64,000 bases of DNA from Brachypterus glaber (lineage: Eukaryota; Arthropoda; Insecta; Coleoptera; Kateretidae), in NCBI GenBank assembly GCA_958510825.1, contig OY294048.1, positions 30,841,026-30,905,025 on the forward strand. The letters are read 5' to 3'. The translations under genes were made by a program, and so were the position numbers. Positions 10,664-21,626 of the stretch are shown in pieces. The stretch's first letter is position 1. Each line of letters opens with the position of its first letter. The notes under the pieces are model-generated. The model made no database searches and was not told the origin of the DNA. It saw nothing but the letters and a program-made list of their open reading frames with translations.

Positions 10664-11102
10664 TATTAGATTATATTTGTGTTTATCAGGATAACCGCAG
10701 TTCAGCTATCTAGAGGAAATTAATGATTTAAATTCAGACCAGTAATAAGTAAATAATTATATATTAGTGGTCTCCATATTTATTACAGGTCAGGATAAGG
10801 AAATAATGTAATACATGTAATGTATGTATTACATATACAGTTTCAAATAAAATATATTACAACGTCAGTTACTCTTACTCTATATTGTTTCCGTATTTTT
10901 TACGCTAAAAGCGAATTGACAATAAAACAATCTAGCTCCCTTTTTATGGAAAAGCTGGTTCAGTCAGATTTAGCTAAAATTTGGGTGTTAGATATTCTGA
11001 TCAAAAGTAATTAAAGGCAAGACTCTTTAAAATCAATTGTTTGGGTGCAGATCACTTTGAAAATATCGAGCATCACGGTGCACTACACTAATAAAAAGGA
11101 TG
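10664..11102. other. No gene seen
   Basis: AT-rich spacer. The frame at 10820-11014 has no recognisable motif. Confidence 0.4.
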
Positions 11103-11296
11103 TATTTGGATATGGCCAATTAAATTATTTGGTTGCCAGTAACAAATTTTATTTAAGTCAAATAAATATTTAGTTCATGTAAACAAATATATTTCTTTCA
11201 AAATGATTTATTAATGGGAACAAAATGTTTTTTTTGACAGAAATAAAAATTAATTGTCGCAACCAAATAATTTAATTAGCCATATCCAACCAAATA
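11103..11296. mobile_element. Small foldback MITE
   Basis: The left arm has TATTTGGATATGGCCAATTA, then AATTATTTGGTTGC. The right arm has GCAACCAAATAATTTAATTA, then GCCATATCCAACCAAATA. Arms are ~35 bases with a ~120-base interior also rich in AAATATTTAGTT words. Non-coding. Confidence 0.75.
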
Positions 11297-11394
11297 TTTA
11301 GTTGACACAAATAAACTGTTTTATCAGTTAGAGCGCTGTTTATTAATGTATGCATTCATCGTCATTTTCAGCAGAGTACCAAGATAAAATATTT

Positions 11395-11519
11395 ATTGTA
11401 ATTTGTATTCAAAATTAATGAAGAGCCCCTAGCACAAGCATATGCTTATTTGGGGCTCTCCAGGACACTGTATATTGTTAAAATAAATCAATATTAATAA
11501 TAATAATAATAATAATAAT
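11395..11519 (+). mobile_element. LINE 3' end (hairpin plus AAT tail)
   Basis: AGAGCCCCTAGCACAAGC at 11422 pairs with GCTTATTTGGGGCTCT, ending near 11459. After ~30 bases comes an (AAT)n tail at 11493-11519. It is the same structure as the minus-strand copy at 7078-7275, so both are 3' termini of one LINE family. No coding region is attached. Confidence 0.6.
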
Positions 11520-11963
11520 CTTATGGAGTAGTGGTTTCGATCAGATTTGTGGAAAATCTGGATATGTTATAGCAACTCGTTTTTTTTGTATTTTGTTTGT
11601 TTTTTTTAATTGTGAGTCAGCTAGGGGCCACAGCCCCTCTCTGGCTGTGGGCCTGTGTTATTTATAAGATTTGTGTCTTTCTAGTTATAAGAAAGATATG
11701 CACTAAATAATATTTTTTAATCATAATGCCTTTTTCGTCATTAACTTTTGTTCAACTTAACACTGATGGATCTTTTAGACTATAGAGTTTAAAACTTGTA
11801 GCAATACATATTTATTATTCATTTTCAGTTATCAGATGATGTATTCACAGGAGAATAATAAACTGGGATATTATTTGAAAAATTAAAATGAATTTTCATT
11901 TTGAAAGTTTTAGGCACCATTCACAAATAATTTTGAAATAATGGATTATTAGGAAGTTTAATA
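11520..11963. other. No gene seen
   Basis: AT-rich DNA with a small CAGCTAGGGGCCACAGCCCC hairpin-like patch near 11618. Nothing recognisable. Confidence 0.4.
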
Positions 11964-12572
11964 ACACAGGCCAACAAATTTTCAACTTTTAAAAGTTCAT
12001 TTGGATCTGACAAGTGATTTTAGGTAATTTAGTTATGTTGATTTCGAATATAACTTCCGTTTTTGTCCATCACGTAATGGTTTTGAACAACTGCACAGCG
12101 GGTCAGGAAAAAAAGCAGGAAAAAATTCTGAATTTTTGCATGCGACTATGATACCGCTGATTTCGAATAAAATAACCATTAATCGGAATAAATTCAGTTA
12201 TGACTCATCAACGTTGAAAATAAACACAGAAACATAGGCTTAATAATTTTGCCGAATTATGAGGGAAATTTTTATAAAGGCCACTAAAACGAAACATTTG
12301 ACGACTAATTTGTTACACACAACAATATTAAATATACATATTAACTATAAATATGTAAATATATCGGTGTTTTTCGAAGAAAATAAAAATGTAAATATTT
12401 AAAACCACTGGAAATTCGCTGATGACTGAAAATAACGAAAAATTAAAAAAAAATCATGCCACTATAATTCATTAGGGTGGTCCAAAGTCCAAACGAAAAT
12501 TTTATTTTTGTTTCGATCTTTCTAAAAATGTTATTTGGCATATTCGATTAGAAAACCCTTGTTGGCCTGTGT
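11964..12572. mobile_element. TIR element with ACACAGGCCAACA ends
   Basis: ACACAGGCCAACAAATTTTC at 11964 is mirrored by GAAAACCCTTGTTGGCCTGT and then GT, ending at 12572. There is no transposase inside. Its interior (about 12178-12425) is closely repeated at 22930-23220, so the interior is shared with another element or a sister copy with different ends. Confidence 0.6.
12178..12425. repeat. Dispersed ~250-bp repeat, copy 1
   Basis: This stretch, beginning AATCGGAATAAATTCAGTTA and ending near GGAAATTCGCTGATGACTG, recurs in the same orientation at 22930-23220 with high identity. The other copy contains an extra ~30 bases near its right end. Confidence 0.85.
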
Positions 12573-12731
12573 AATTGGTCAAAGGAGATATTAAAAAGTA
12601 CATCCAACTAAAGATCAAGCCATATGCATATGCAATTTATATTATGCATTTGCATAAGGTTGTAGTACAATTAATAATATTATTGTATTGGCTAGTAGCT
12701 AAGAGGTGAAAGTTACCACCCCATGAATTAA

Positions 12732-13208
12732 ATGTATTTGAATTGTTTGGACTTTTTTGTGAATATTTTGTTTCAATTATTAAAAAATAAGAACATATAC
12801 CCTCAAGGGTTGGTGCAATTACAAAAACTTCAAAATAGAAGTATGCGGATCATTTTAAAGTGTAATAGATATAGTTCAATAAGAACTATGCTTGAAGCTT
12901 TAGATTGGTTTACAATAAAAAATCAATTATTTTTTGAAACTATGGTTTTTATATACAAATTATTACATAATTATTTTCCAAATTATTTAAATGAATATAT
13001 AAAATATAATCATTCCGTTCATGATCGCCATTTAAGAAATCTAAATAACTTTGTAATTAGTAGAACAAATTATACAAGTACTACACATTCATTGTTTTAT
13101 ATAGGAATTAATAGTTTTAACAAATTACCACACGAAATTAAATTAAGCCAAACATTAGGAATGTTTAAAAATAAATTAACAGATTATATTAAAACATTAA
13201 TTAACTAA
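12732..13208 (+). pseudogene. LINE reverse-transcriptase C-terminal fragment
   Basis: The open frame encodes 158 residues matching the region after the RT domain in CR1/Jockey-like LINEs. Residues ~30-55 read LVQLQKLQNRSMRIILKC and TMLEALDWFTIKNQ, and the C terminus reads GINSFNKLPHEIKLSQ then MFKNKLTDYI. The catalytic RT domain is absent, so this is a 5'-truncated insertion. The first ~25 codons may be flanking DNA read in frame. The frame has stayed open, which suggests a fairly recent arrival. Downstream is a short 3' region ending in an (ATT)n tail near 13360-13372. Confidence 0.8.
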
Positions 13209-13372
13209 AAATATATACCCTTATTTATTTATTTATTTTTTTCTCTCTGAAATAGTTTTATTACTTAAGACTAGAATAGTTAGTATAATATATGTATAAC
13301 TAATTAAATATGTAATCATATGTTGTATATTAGGTTAATCCTATTTAATAAATTGATTATTATTATTATTAT
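13209..13372 (+). mobile_element. 3' untranslated end and ATT tail of the LINE
   Basis: AT-rich sequence after the LINE stop codon, ending AATAAATTGATTATTATTAT. The simple (ATT)n tail is typical of a LINE 3' terminus. Confidence 0.65.
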
Positions 13373-14052
13373 CTAATTTACTCTAAATCAAAATATAGCA
13401 TTTTTAGGTTCTTTCAAATGACTTATTAAAAGGTGGGGGTTGGTTGCTATTTAATATTTTAATGTTAGCTGGGGGTTAAAGGGTGAAAGTTGCCACCATC
13501 AATTTTTATTATGTTCTTAGTTTGCGAGATATTTGGGGTAAATCAAATAATCACCCTGTATATCCTTAAAGGTTGTTTTTTTACAATTCTTAAAGCGTAC
13601 CGAATATTTAGGATCTTTTCTGGCAAAGGTAGATACAAAAATACTAATACATGACTTAGAATTCAATATGTTCCCAAATAAACAGACGTAAAGCCTAGAT
13701 GTGAAAAACATCAAAGACTGATAAAACAAAAAATTGCCAAATATATCCGCCACCTTTTTCAATTTAGAAACTACTGATCTAGGCATCAGAAAATAAGCCC
13801 AATACAAAATGAAAAGTTCTAAACGTATTACTGGAAAAAAAAACTAAATTGCTTAAACTAATCTTTGGATTGTTGTCAGATTTACGATTAAAAAAATATT
13901 TTACATGGAGATTTATATATTCCTTTTATAATAGTACTAATACTATATTACGGTAATAGTATTACCTATGTACTATTATGTTGGGTATACTCTATTTGTC
14001 TTTAAAATAGAAAAGAATAGAAAGCTCTCTCGAATGTTAAAGAAATGGCTAC
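13373..14052. other. No gene seen
   Basis: The piece near 13470-13490 (GGGTGAAAGTTGCCACC) resembles GAGGTGAAAGTTACCACC at 12701, on the other side of the LINE. The LINE may therefore sit inside an older repeat. A 96-codon minus-strand frame at 13517-13807 carries no known motif. Confidence 0.4.
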
Positions 14053-14285
14053 GTTTACACCGCACGTACCAAGTGCTTTGTCCCCGGACTAAGTGATGTC
14101 ACTGACTTATTTTACACCGTAGGTAACAAACCCTTGGTCCGCGAACCAAATTATGTCATAATTACAAATACGCATGCGTCTTTCCAATTATGTCATAATT
14201 ACAAATACGCATGCGTCTTTCCCTGTGATTGGTTAAAATTCAAATTTGGTACCCGGACAAAGTGTTTGGTACCTACAGTGTAAAC
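14053..14285. mobile_element. 233-bp MITE with internal 37-bp duplication
   Basis: The left end GTTTACACCGCACGTACCAA is mirrored by TTGGTACCTACAGTGTAAAC, and both continue into CTTTGTCC/GGACAAAG, giving ~35-bp imperfect TIRs. The interior holds two exact adjacent copies of a 37-base unit (14149-14185 and 14186-14222: AATTATGTCATAATTACAAA, then TACGCATGCGTCTTTCC). There is no coding capacity. The target-site duplication is not clear (TAC against TAA). Confidence 0.75.
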
Positions 14286-15166
14286 TAAGCCACTGAGACC
14301 AAATACTAATTTGGTCATAAACAGTACTACGGCACCCTTATACTTAAGCATGCGCATTGTAATAAAATTAATTATATTTCTTGTTATTTTATTAATTATT
14401 ACCAAGCATGCACACTGTGCATTGCACAGTATAGACCTAAAGTTACTTATATTTCTCGTAAATTTTTGTATAAACTTACCTTTGAAATGTTATAAATGGG
14501 TCATTCTGCATCAACTGCTACAACACCATCAAAAATTAAATATTATTATTGTATATTTATTTAAATATTGGGTAAGGTTATAGTCCAAAATTCATCCAGC
14601 ATTTCCAAAACTGTTGTGGTGAAATACTTTGTCCAGAGAAACTTGTAAAATAGCCAAAGTTTAGGGCCACTAAAGGATCCCTAATTGAACCACAATGAAC
14701 TGCAAAAAATGTTTGGGGAAGAATAATTTAACGTATAGGTAGTTTTCCTAAATTTAGTTTAAAATTTGGTGACCACCGTCAGATAACATACGTAAAAAAT
14801 TTTTGTAACATACGAAACAATTATAATAATTTCTAAAAATTATATTTATTTTTTTTATCATCCCATAATATGGTATGATATTTTGATATTATGCCAATTA
14901 GAAAGAAATCATTCACAAACATAATTAAAAAGAATTAAATCAGATAACAGATTTTCCTTATAATTTACTTAATTGCATAGGTCTAGCATAAGGCCTATCC
15001 AGAAGCTTGCATAAGAACATAAAAAATAAGAATACTATGTCGTGATTAGCTTAAAAGATACATGGCGGCACATCAAGTCAATCACGGCATTGCATTGTTA
15101 TATACTATGTTGTTAAGCGAGCCTGTGGATATGCCCATACGTAACGCGTACATAAGCTACATTATA
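14286..15166. other. No gene seen
   Basis: AT-rich DNA. The 90-codon frame at 14311-14583 has hydrophobic stretches but no recognisable family and overlaps opposite-strand noise; it is not called. Confidence 0.4.
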
Positions 15167-16339
15167 CACGGTGTATTTGAAATAGCGTCGGAAATTTGAA
15201 CAGATGATTCTACATCATAAAATATGACAAAGTTCCTATAAACATATGTCTAAAAATGCGTCATAAGGGAGCTACGCCCCTTTGAAAGTGGCTAAAAAAA
15301 TCGGTTTTTATTTAATAACTCAGGAACCCTTTGAGATATATCAACGAGGTTTTGCACGTCAACTAATCCTATCCAGGCCCGTTTGTGTGTGTTATTTTTA
15401 TGTACTTATTTCAACCAGGGGTGTGCGAAACGGGGGGGGCTTATCAGTTTTTTATCCCAAACTTTTTTCTGTGTAACTTTTTTGCAATTCTATTTTTGAA
15501 ATATGATTGCTCAGGTCAAAATACATAAAAAAGGTACTCTTGTTGTAATACTGTAGGATTAACCGTTTTCGAGAAAAATTAATTTGAAGGTGAAATTCCA
15601 CGGTTCGAGGACGAAAAATTAAATACTAAAATGTTGAAAACCAAAATTTTAATGATGCAGGGCGAATATACATTAAAAACTAAGAAAAAAAACTCATATA
15701 CAGGTACTTCCAAAAATCAATCCTAATGGAGCTATGGTCTCCTAAATATGCACCATTTTTAAAGGGCGATGGTAGCTTTAAAAGCGTTTTTTCGACCTAT
15801 ATGTATGGAAACTTTTTTTCTTAGTTTTTGATGTAGAATAACATTGCATCAATAAAATTTTGGTTCTCGACATTTTAGTATTTAATTTTTCGTCCTCGAA
15901 CAGTGAAATTTCACCTTCAAATGAACTTTTCTCGAAAACGGTTAATCCTACATTATTGCAACAAGAGTACCTTTTTTATGTATTTTGACCTGAGAAATCA
16001 TAATTCAAAAATAAAATTGCAAAAAAGTTACAGAGAAAAAAGTTTGGGACAAAAAACTGATAAGGCCCCCCCGTTTCGCACACCCCTGGTTTAAATAAGT
16101 ACGTGAAAATGACATACAAAGATGGGTCTTATTAGGATTAATTCAAGTGCAAAACCTCGTTAACATATCTCAAAGGGTTCCTGAGTTATTAAATAAAAAC
16201 CGATTTTTTTAGCCAATTTCAAAGGGGCGTAGCTCCCTTATGACGCATTTTTAGACATATGTTTATAGGAACTTTTTGTCATATTTTATCATGTAGAATC
16301 ACCTGTTAAAATTTCCTACGATATTTCAAATACACCCTG
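15167..16339. mobile_element. 1173-bp palindromic TA element, family B copy 2
   Basis: It is flanked by TA (15165-15166 and 16340-16341). The left end CACGGTGTATTTGAAATAGC corresponds to the right end of copy 1, and the right end (AAATACACCCTG) to the left end of copy 1. The unique centre also reads in reverse complement. It is therefore the same element, exactly the same length, in inverse orientation 4.5 kb away. The arms again contain the KSTFFMYFDLRNH frame. No transposase is visible. Confidence 0.85.
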
Positions 16340-16380
16340 TATGTATAATTTTTATTACTAAATTGATCACTGAGAATTCT

Positions 16381-16570
16381 TTACCGTAGTAAATACTGTT
16401 TAACTTTTTTGCCTATTTGGAACCCCAGGCAACATTTGTTATTAATTACAAGTTGTTACAGTAAAAAATAACGTTGTTCAGTTATGTTTTACTGTAACAA
16501 CTTGTAATTATTAACAAATGTTGCCTGCAGTTCCAAATAAGCAAAAACGATTAGTATTTACTACGATAAT
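16381..16570. mobile_element. Near-perfect hairpin MITE (~190 bp)
   Basis: The left arm has CCAGGCAACATTTGTTATTA, then ATTACAAGTTGTTACAGTAA. The right arm has TTACTGTAACAACTTGTAAT, then TATTAACAAATGTTGCCTG. The outer arms pair CGTAGTAAATACTG with a mirror near 16550-16565. The loop is only ~25 bases. A transcript would form a long hairpin. Confidence 0.85.
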
Positions 16571-16675
16571 GTGATTATTACATGTATAAGTAAACTAAAA
16601 GGTGCAAAAAAGTACCTGTAAGGATTATAAGTTATAATTTATAACCTGAAATACAAAGGTTACTTGTAGCCATTA

Positions 16676-17005
16676 TATCGGGCTACTGCAAACTAAATAA
16701 ACACCTCCATGCAATGAGACTTCTCAATAGCCCACTTTGCAGAGGATTTAACCTAGAAGACGAAACAATGGAACACGTGCTCTGTCAGCGTTAGCTTCAA
16801 AACGAGGGTCCATGCTAGAAAAGTACTGGTTCGACATGGCCGGTATAAGCAACATCACCCCTAATTCCCTACCGAGGTACATTCAAAGGGTTGGATGGTT
16901 AGGGGATTAGATGTTGCTACCAAAGGGAGGTAGTACAATGGGCCCAACAAGGCTGCCTAAGTGCATGTGCTGTGCATGAATATGTCAGCACCCTTCACCC
17001 CCAAT
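16676..17005 (+). pseudogene. LINE C-terminal zinc/RNase H-region remnant (R1/I-like)
   Basis: From 16681 one frame reads GYCKLNKHLHAMRLLNSPLC, then RGFNLEDETMEHVLC. This is the typical C-terminal pattern of LINEs carrying an RNase H domain (R1/I/LOA-type): C-x-L-N-x-H-L-x-x-(M), then C-x-x-C-(G/F), then (E/D)-E-T-x-E-H-x-L-C. The frame breaks soon after, with the continuation visible in another frame (KYWFDMAGISNITPNSLPRY). The 3' end has repeated CCAGTAT near 16976-17000. It is a short 5'-truncated, decayed copy. Confidence 0.7.
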
Positions 17006-17262
17006 TATCCAGTATCCAGTATCCAACCTAAAATACAAATAAATGAACTATCGCGTAATTAAGACCTAAATTAAGGTTTACGACGGAATGACCCAAAAGT
17101 GATTTTTGAGTTACAAGATTTTGTTTTATAAAACAAATGAATCAATATAAATTAAACAGAATTGCAGAATTCTAACATGGGAATCTTGTCCATCCAGTAT
17201 AACAAAATTGTTTACAACAACACTGTATCAAATCATATCAAATTTTAATATACGGTTTATTT
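17006..17262. other. No gene seen
   Basis: AT-rich spacer between the LINE remnant and the SINE. Confidence 0.4.
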
Positions 17263-17520
17263 GGGAGAATTAGCTCAGAGGTCTAAGGCATCGATATAGC
17301 ATTGACACTGAGCCAATGATCGTGAGTTCAAACCTCACTGGCGCCGATTGCCTTTTTCAGTTAATTAATAATTAAAATTTGGCGAAGGCGTACTCCCTAG
17401 ATATATTGATTCGAAAGTCAATTAAAGCCGGTGGTTTCCTCTACTACTAGCCCACACAAGTCCTGGACTTAGGGGATGCTTAATTAAGTAGAATAGTACG
17501 AGGTTAAAAACAAACATATA
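17263..17520 (+). mobile_element. tRNA-derived SINE, copy 1 (complete)
   Basis: The head has a polymerase III A-box-like TTAGCTCAGAGGTCTAAGGC and a B-box-like GTGAGTTCAAACCTCAC, which forms a perfect 5-bp T-arm stem. The body follows (GCGCCGATTGCC, GGCGAAGGCGTACTCCC, GACTTAGGGGATGC), ending GTACGAGGTTAAAAA plus an A-rich tail. The acceptor arm does not pair properly, so it is a SINE head and not a working tRNA. Copy 2 is split between 19082-19217 and 21627-21753. The SINE would depend on a LINE for mobility; the partner is not identifiable here. Confidence 0.85.
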
Positions 17521-19081
17521 TATTTATTATAAACCTAGTTCAGTATATGTAAAATGCAACAACGAAAAAAAGAATACCTTACCTAGCGGTCAGTAAAACA
17601 AAGACATAGTTGATCAGTGAGATGAAAGTAAGAAAAAGAAGGATGAGGGGTTGTTTGACGTACGGCCACTCGGAAAATTGCAAAAATCTTGTGGATCCCC
17701 GGCGATTACGCTAGACAGATCCATCAGTCAGCAGCTTAAGAGGTGTTGCTTCCAAAAATACAGGGTGATACGTATATTCAGGCAACACTGTGTAGGCTAC
17801 AAATATGAAGAGTGTGATGGAATTGAATATTACATTATAGAAATACTCATACCTTCAAAAAAGGTGGCGTACACTAAGAAAATTTCATTGTATTTTTAAG
17901 ACTGAATGTTATTTGTTAATACATATTTTTTATTTATATCGCCACCATTGGTATTTAATACCTTACTTGTGATATTAAATACTACAATGTGTGTATTGTA
18001 TACAATGTTGTCATACTAACATAGAGAGCGTGCTGGAACATTTGGATTCCCACGCAACATGTGTTTATTAATACCATAGCAAAAAAAAGCAAATTAAAAA
18101 AAATAAGATATTTTTTTAAGAAAACAAAATTGTCCCTAAGTTTTCAAAGTTTTTTAATGTAGACTTTCTAACGATGAGTTGTCTGGAAACATATTCATTA
18201 GTTTAAGGTCTTAGTTGGCAGCAATAGTGGTCTGTTGTGTTGGGTTTGTGAAGAGTGTTTGATTAAATGGTGAGTTTTTTTTTATATTTTCACAAAAGTA
18301 AAAACTTAACCAGCTTGGCTTTATTCTTTGTAGACTTTTTAACGCTAATAACTTATTTAATAATTAATGAATTGTCTCTAAAGTCCAAACGAGTAGATGT
18401 ATTTTCATAATAGCCAAGGAAGATTTATAAGAATAGCTTTTCAATGAATTTAAATATCAGGGCAGGCCCGGTTTGTTTTCTCTTGGTCAGTAATAAAAAT
18501 TGTTAACTGCTTTTCAATAACTATAACAATACACTATTTTCTTAAACACTTACAGTGCAAGTGGTGCCCTTATTGCAACATGATTGTGAATAAAAATTCT
18601 ATTTTTGCATCACATTTTTGCAATTTTGGCGAAGGCGCGTCTGGCTAAGCTTCAGTGCACTCTAGAGGTTTTATTTCTGTGTCGGTGACATAGATTCTAG
18701 AATATTCTAGATCCGCTCCATTAGACCGTAAAATAAACACTGTTTAAGGTAAAAATGATAACAGTATAAATACAGGGTTATTCTTTTAAATGGTACAGTG
18801 CCTCTAAATTTAAATGGCGTAAGATATCGTGTGATATATCATTTGAAAGGTATTCAAATTGTTATTAATGATATTTTTATTTTCCATTTCCAGTTAAATT
18901 AAAATACTATATTTATCTTTTAAATTTAAAAATGGTGAAATGGCACTAGTGCGGAAATGTACTTTACCACACAAGTGCCAAAAGTATAAGTTTCCAAATG
19001 TATTTGAAAACGCTTAGTAATAATTCCAAAACTTCCTTCTATGACGTAACGTTTTTAAACTACCACACTATATATTTATAT
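17521..19081. other. No confident gene; scattered repeat ends
   Basis: A frame at 17651-17899 begins at TTG and has no known motif. A solitary transposon-end-like word TACAGGGTTATTC lies near 18773. The rest is AT-rich with poly-A/T runs. Confidence 0.4.
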
Positions 19082-19217
19082 GGGAGATTAGCTCAGCGGT
19101 CTAAGGCATCGATATAGCATTGACACTGAGCTAATGATCGTGAGTTCAAACCTCACTGGCGCCGATTGCCTTTTTCAGTTAATTAATAATTGAAATTTGG
19201 CGAAGGCGTACTCCCTA
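19082..19217 (+). mobile_element. SINE copy 2, 5' half (split by insertion)
   Basis: This half matches copy 1 from the tRNA-like head (GATTAGCTCAGCGGTCTAAG) through GGCGAAGGCGTACTCCCTA. It then stops abruptly at the end of a TA-flanked DNA transposon. The continuation begins at 21627. Confidence 0.9.
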
Positions 19218-19776
19218 CTATCGGTGACAAATGAACTGAAGTGTGTTTCAGGTCTAATTTAAAAAAAACTACCCCTTAAAAAAAATTAAAAAAAATATAT
19301 GTTGATATTTAGCTATATATAGTATTGTGAAGTTTTAAAAAATTTATTCCACTCGTTTATTTATAATTCATAAAATTATAAAAAAATGTCATGTTTTTTG
19401 GCGATATTGAAGAAAGTTTAACTATTACAGTCAATAAGTTGGTTAATACTTAATATTTTTTTGTGAAATTTTCAGCAAGTATAGAGTAATGTTTTTTATT
19501 TCACTTGAATAATAAAAAAAACGAAAACATTTCCTCGTTTTTTAATAAAAATATAAATTCTAAAAGGGAGTCCCCATACTTAATTTACAACAAAGTATGT
19601 TTTTTTTTCGGGATATTATATATGTATAAGTAAATATGATAATCTTTGATAAAATAATTGCAAATAATTTATTTTTAAGGACAAAAATAAATATTTTGTA
19701 AAAATTGAATCAGTAACATTGTTTATTTATTTCTCGGTTAACCACTATCTTTATAAAGCGGAGAACGCAATTTAAA

Positions 19777-20844
19777 ATGCATTATAGTATATTTGAGGAT
19801 TTTCCAGATATTTCCGACAGAACCTTATTGCGACGGTTCAAGGAGTTAAATTTTTTTTACCAAAAATTGAACAAAAAGCCTATTTTAATGGAAGAAAATT
19901 CAACCTCAGCTAAAAGATCAGAATTTTTGTATAATATTAAGCGGTATCGTGACTCTCATTGGAAAATATATTATACTGATGAAACCTGGTGCGGTGCTAA
20001 TCATTCCAGGCAATTTGGATGGGTTGAACTTGTTGACCCACAAATGAGAGACTTCGATAGGTACAGAGGAGGCGTACAAGAAATAAATGGCTATAGAGGT
20101 GGGATAAAGAAGCCATCTGGAGCTGGAAAGCGAGTTATAATTTTACATATAGGAAACGAGAATGGATTCTTGGAAGGGTGTTTAAAATGTTTTATTGGAG
20201 TAAAAGGTTCCTGCGATTACCATGGAGAAATGAATAAACAACATTTTGAAGAATGGTTTCGGTTGGTGCTAAGTCTCTTACCTAATAAGTCTTTCATTGT
20301 GATTGATCAGGCACCTTATCATACAATGTTGGATCCTGAGTTTAGGAACCCAACAACAAAATGGAGAAAAGCTCAAATTATAGAATGGATGTCAAAAAGA
20401 CGAGTAATTTTACCTGAGGGCGTGTACATTTGAGAATCTAACGAAACCTCGACTTTTGGAGTAAGCACGCCCTTATCATTTTGAAAAAAAGCTTCTATTG
20501 GAAAAAATAACGAAAGAGTTACGAGGAGATGATGTAAAGTTAGGTAGCCATAACCGGTTGCTCATTGCGAATTTAACGCAATTGAACTTATATGGGCCTA
20601 CGTAAAAAATAAGGTGTCGAAACTAAATACAACTTTTAAGATAAATGATGTTTTGCAATTATGTATTGATACAATGCAAAACGTACCTGGTTCAGTTTGG
20701 AAAAATTGTGTTGAGCATGCTAAAAAAGTGGAAGAAAAATATCGTACCAAAGAAAATCTAATAGATATTGCAGTAGAACCCCTCATAATTAATCTTGGCG
20801 ATGACGATGATGATGATGATGATGAAATGGAGGAAGAAGACTAA
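19777..20844 (+). pseudogene. Broken IS630/Tc1-type DDE transposase
   Basis: The first open part (218 codons, 19777-20433) has RTLLRRFKELNF, the end of an N-terminal helix-turn-helix region. The first catalytic Asp is D68 in YYTDETW and the second is D177 in IVIDQAPYH. The frame ends at a stop (20431); the expected ENLTKPRLLE continues one frame over, so a one-base shift lies near 20430, followed by another stop. The original frame resumes with HCEFNAIELIWAYVKNKV at ~20563, carrying the third acidic residue (Glu, codon 20584). It then ends with PGSVWKNCVEHAKKVEEKY and an eight-Asp acidic tail, stopping at 20842-20844. Family proteins usually have more N-terminal DNA-binding sequence than is visible. 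The D-to-E distance is long, about 93 codons including the damage. It cannot make an active enzyme as read. Confidence 0.85.
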
Positions 20845-21624
20845 AATTTATTTGAGTCAGAATCTGATTTGGAAAATGATATTTAATTTTGTACGTATAA
20901 TCATTCTCTGTTTTATTCGACCTTTTAATACACTACTTGTGTAATAAAATATTGCTTAAAATGTAAAACGTTTAAGGTAATAAAAAAATCAAGTATAAAA
21001 ATAAAAATAAATGTACCGCTTCGTTCAAATAGTAAACTGAATACGTGAGCGAAGCAGTCAGCGCGCTTGCCGACACGGAGCTCCGCTTCCGTCTCCTCGC
21101 CTCTCTGAACGGCGATTAAAATTAATTTTTCAAAGCGTTCACACCGGATAAAATACTTAAAAAAAATACATTTTAGTAATAACTTTATTTTATTGCTTTA
21201 ATAAGGCCTTAATCTAACTTTTGGTGCAAAAAAATTTTTAGTGGCTATTATGCAAACAGAAATAATGTGCTCTTAAATTTTTGAAAAAATCTCCTAAACT
21301 ATTAATTTTTTTAAAACAAAATTTTTACCAGCTGTTACCAAAGAAGTGTTCTTTACGTGAAAAAAATTTCAACAAAATTGGGTACTCACCATTAAAGTTA
21401 CAGGTTAATTAAACATGGGTGTTCCTAAAATATAGCTAAAAACATGTATTTTTTTGTTTATTACTTGATATCTCATATGCCAAAAAAGCTAGAATTTTTT
21501 TTTGTATAGAAATAATGTAGAAATAAATGTTCTATCGATTAAATTTTGTTTCATTAAAATTGATCCAGTTTATTTTGAGAAATTAGATCGCAAACCCACG
21601 TGTCAATTCATTTGTCACGGATAG
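20845..21624. other. Non-coding 3' part of the transposon
   Basis: Between the transposase remnant and the right TIR there is no open frame. A GC-richer patch lies at about 21040-21120 (GTCAGCGCGCTTGCCGACAC). It might be foreign sequence captured or inserted within the element. Confidence 0.45.
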
Positions 21625-21626
21625 TA

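Larger units (their letters stand above)
19218..21624 (+). mobile_element. Tc1/mariner/IS630-type transposon in a SINE
   Basis: The element starts CTATCGGTGACAAATGAA and ends TTCATTTGTCACGGATAG (inverted, ~18 bp, one mismatch). It is flanked by TA at 19216-19217 and 21625-21626. Removing it and one TA joins two halves of a SINE whose intact sister is at 17263-17520, which proves the boundaries. It contains a degenerate DDE transposase on the plus strand (19777-20844). TA duplication and the transposase motifs fit the IS630/Tc1/mariner superfamily. It is defective because the transposase is broken. Confidence 0.9.

Noticed and set aside
13517..13807. 96-codon minus-strand frame
   Set aside because: No motif, AT-rich composition and no related copy in the window; not supported as a gene.
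17263..17345. Possible functional tRNA gene
   Set aside because: The A- and B-box-like segments and T-arm are good, but the acceptor and anticodon arms do not pair. The same sequence with a non-tRNA body and A-tail occurs twice, so it is a SINE.
17651..17899. 82-codon frame with basic and aromatic residues
   Set aside because: Starts at TTG, has no recognisable motif and lies in repeat-rich DNA just after a SINE; chance is the simplest explanation.
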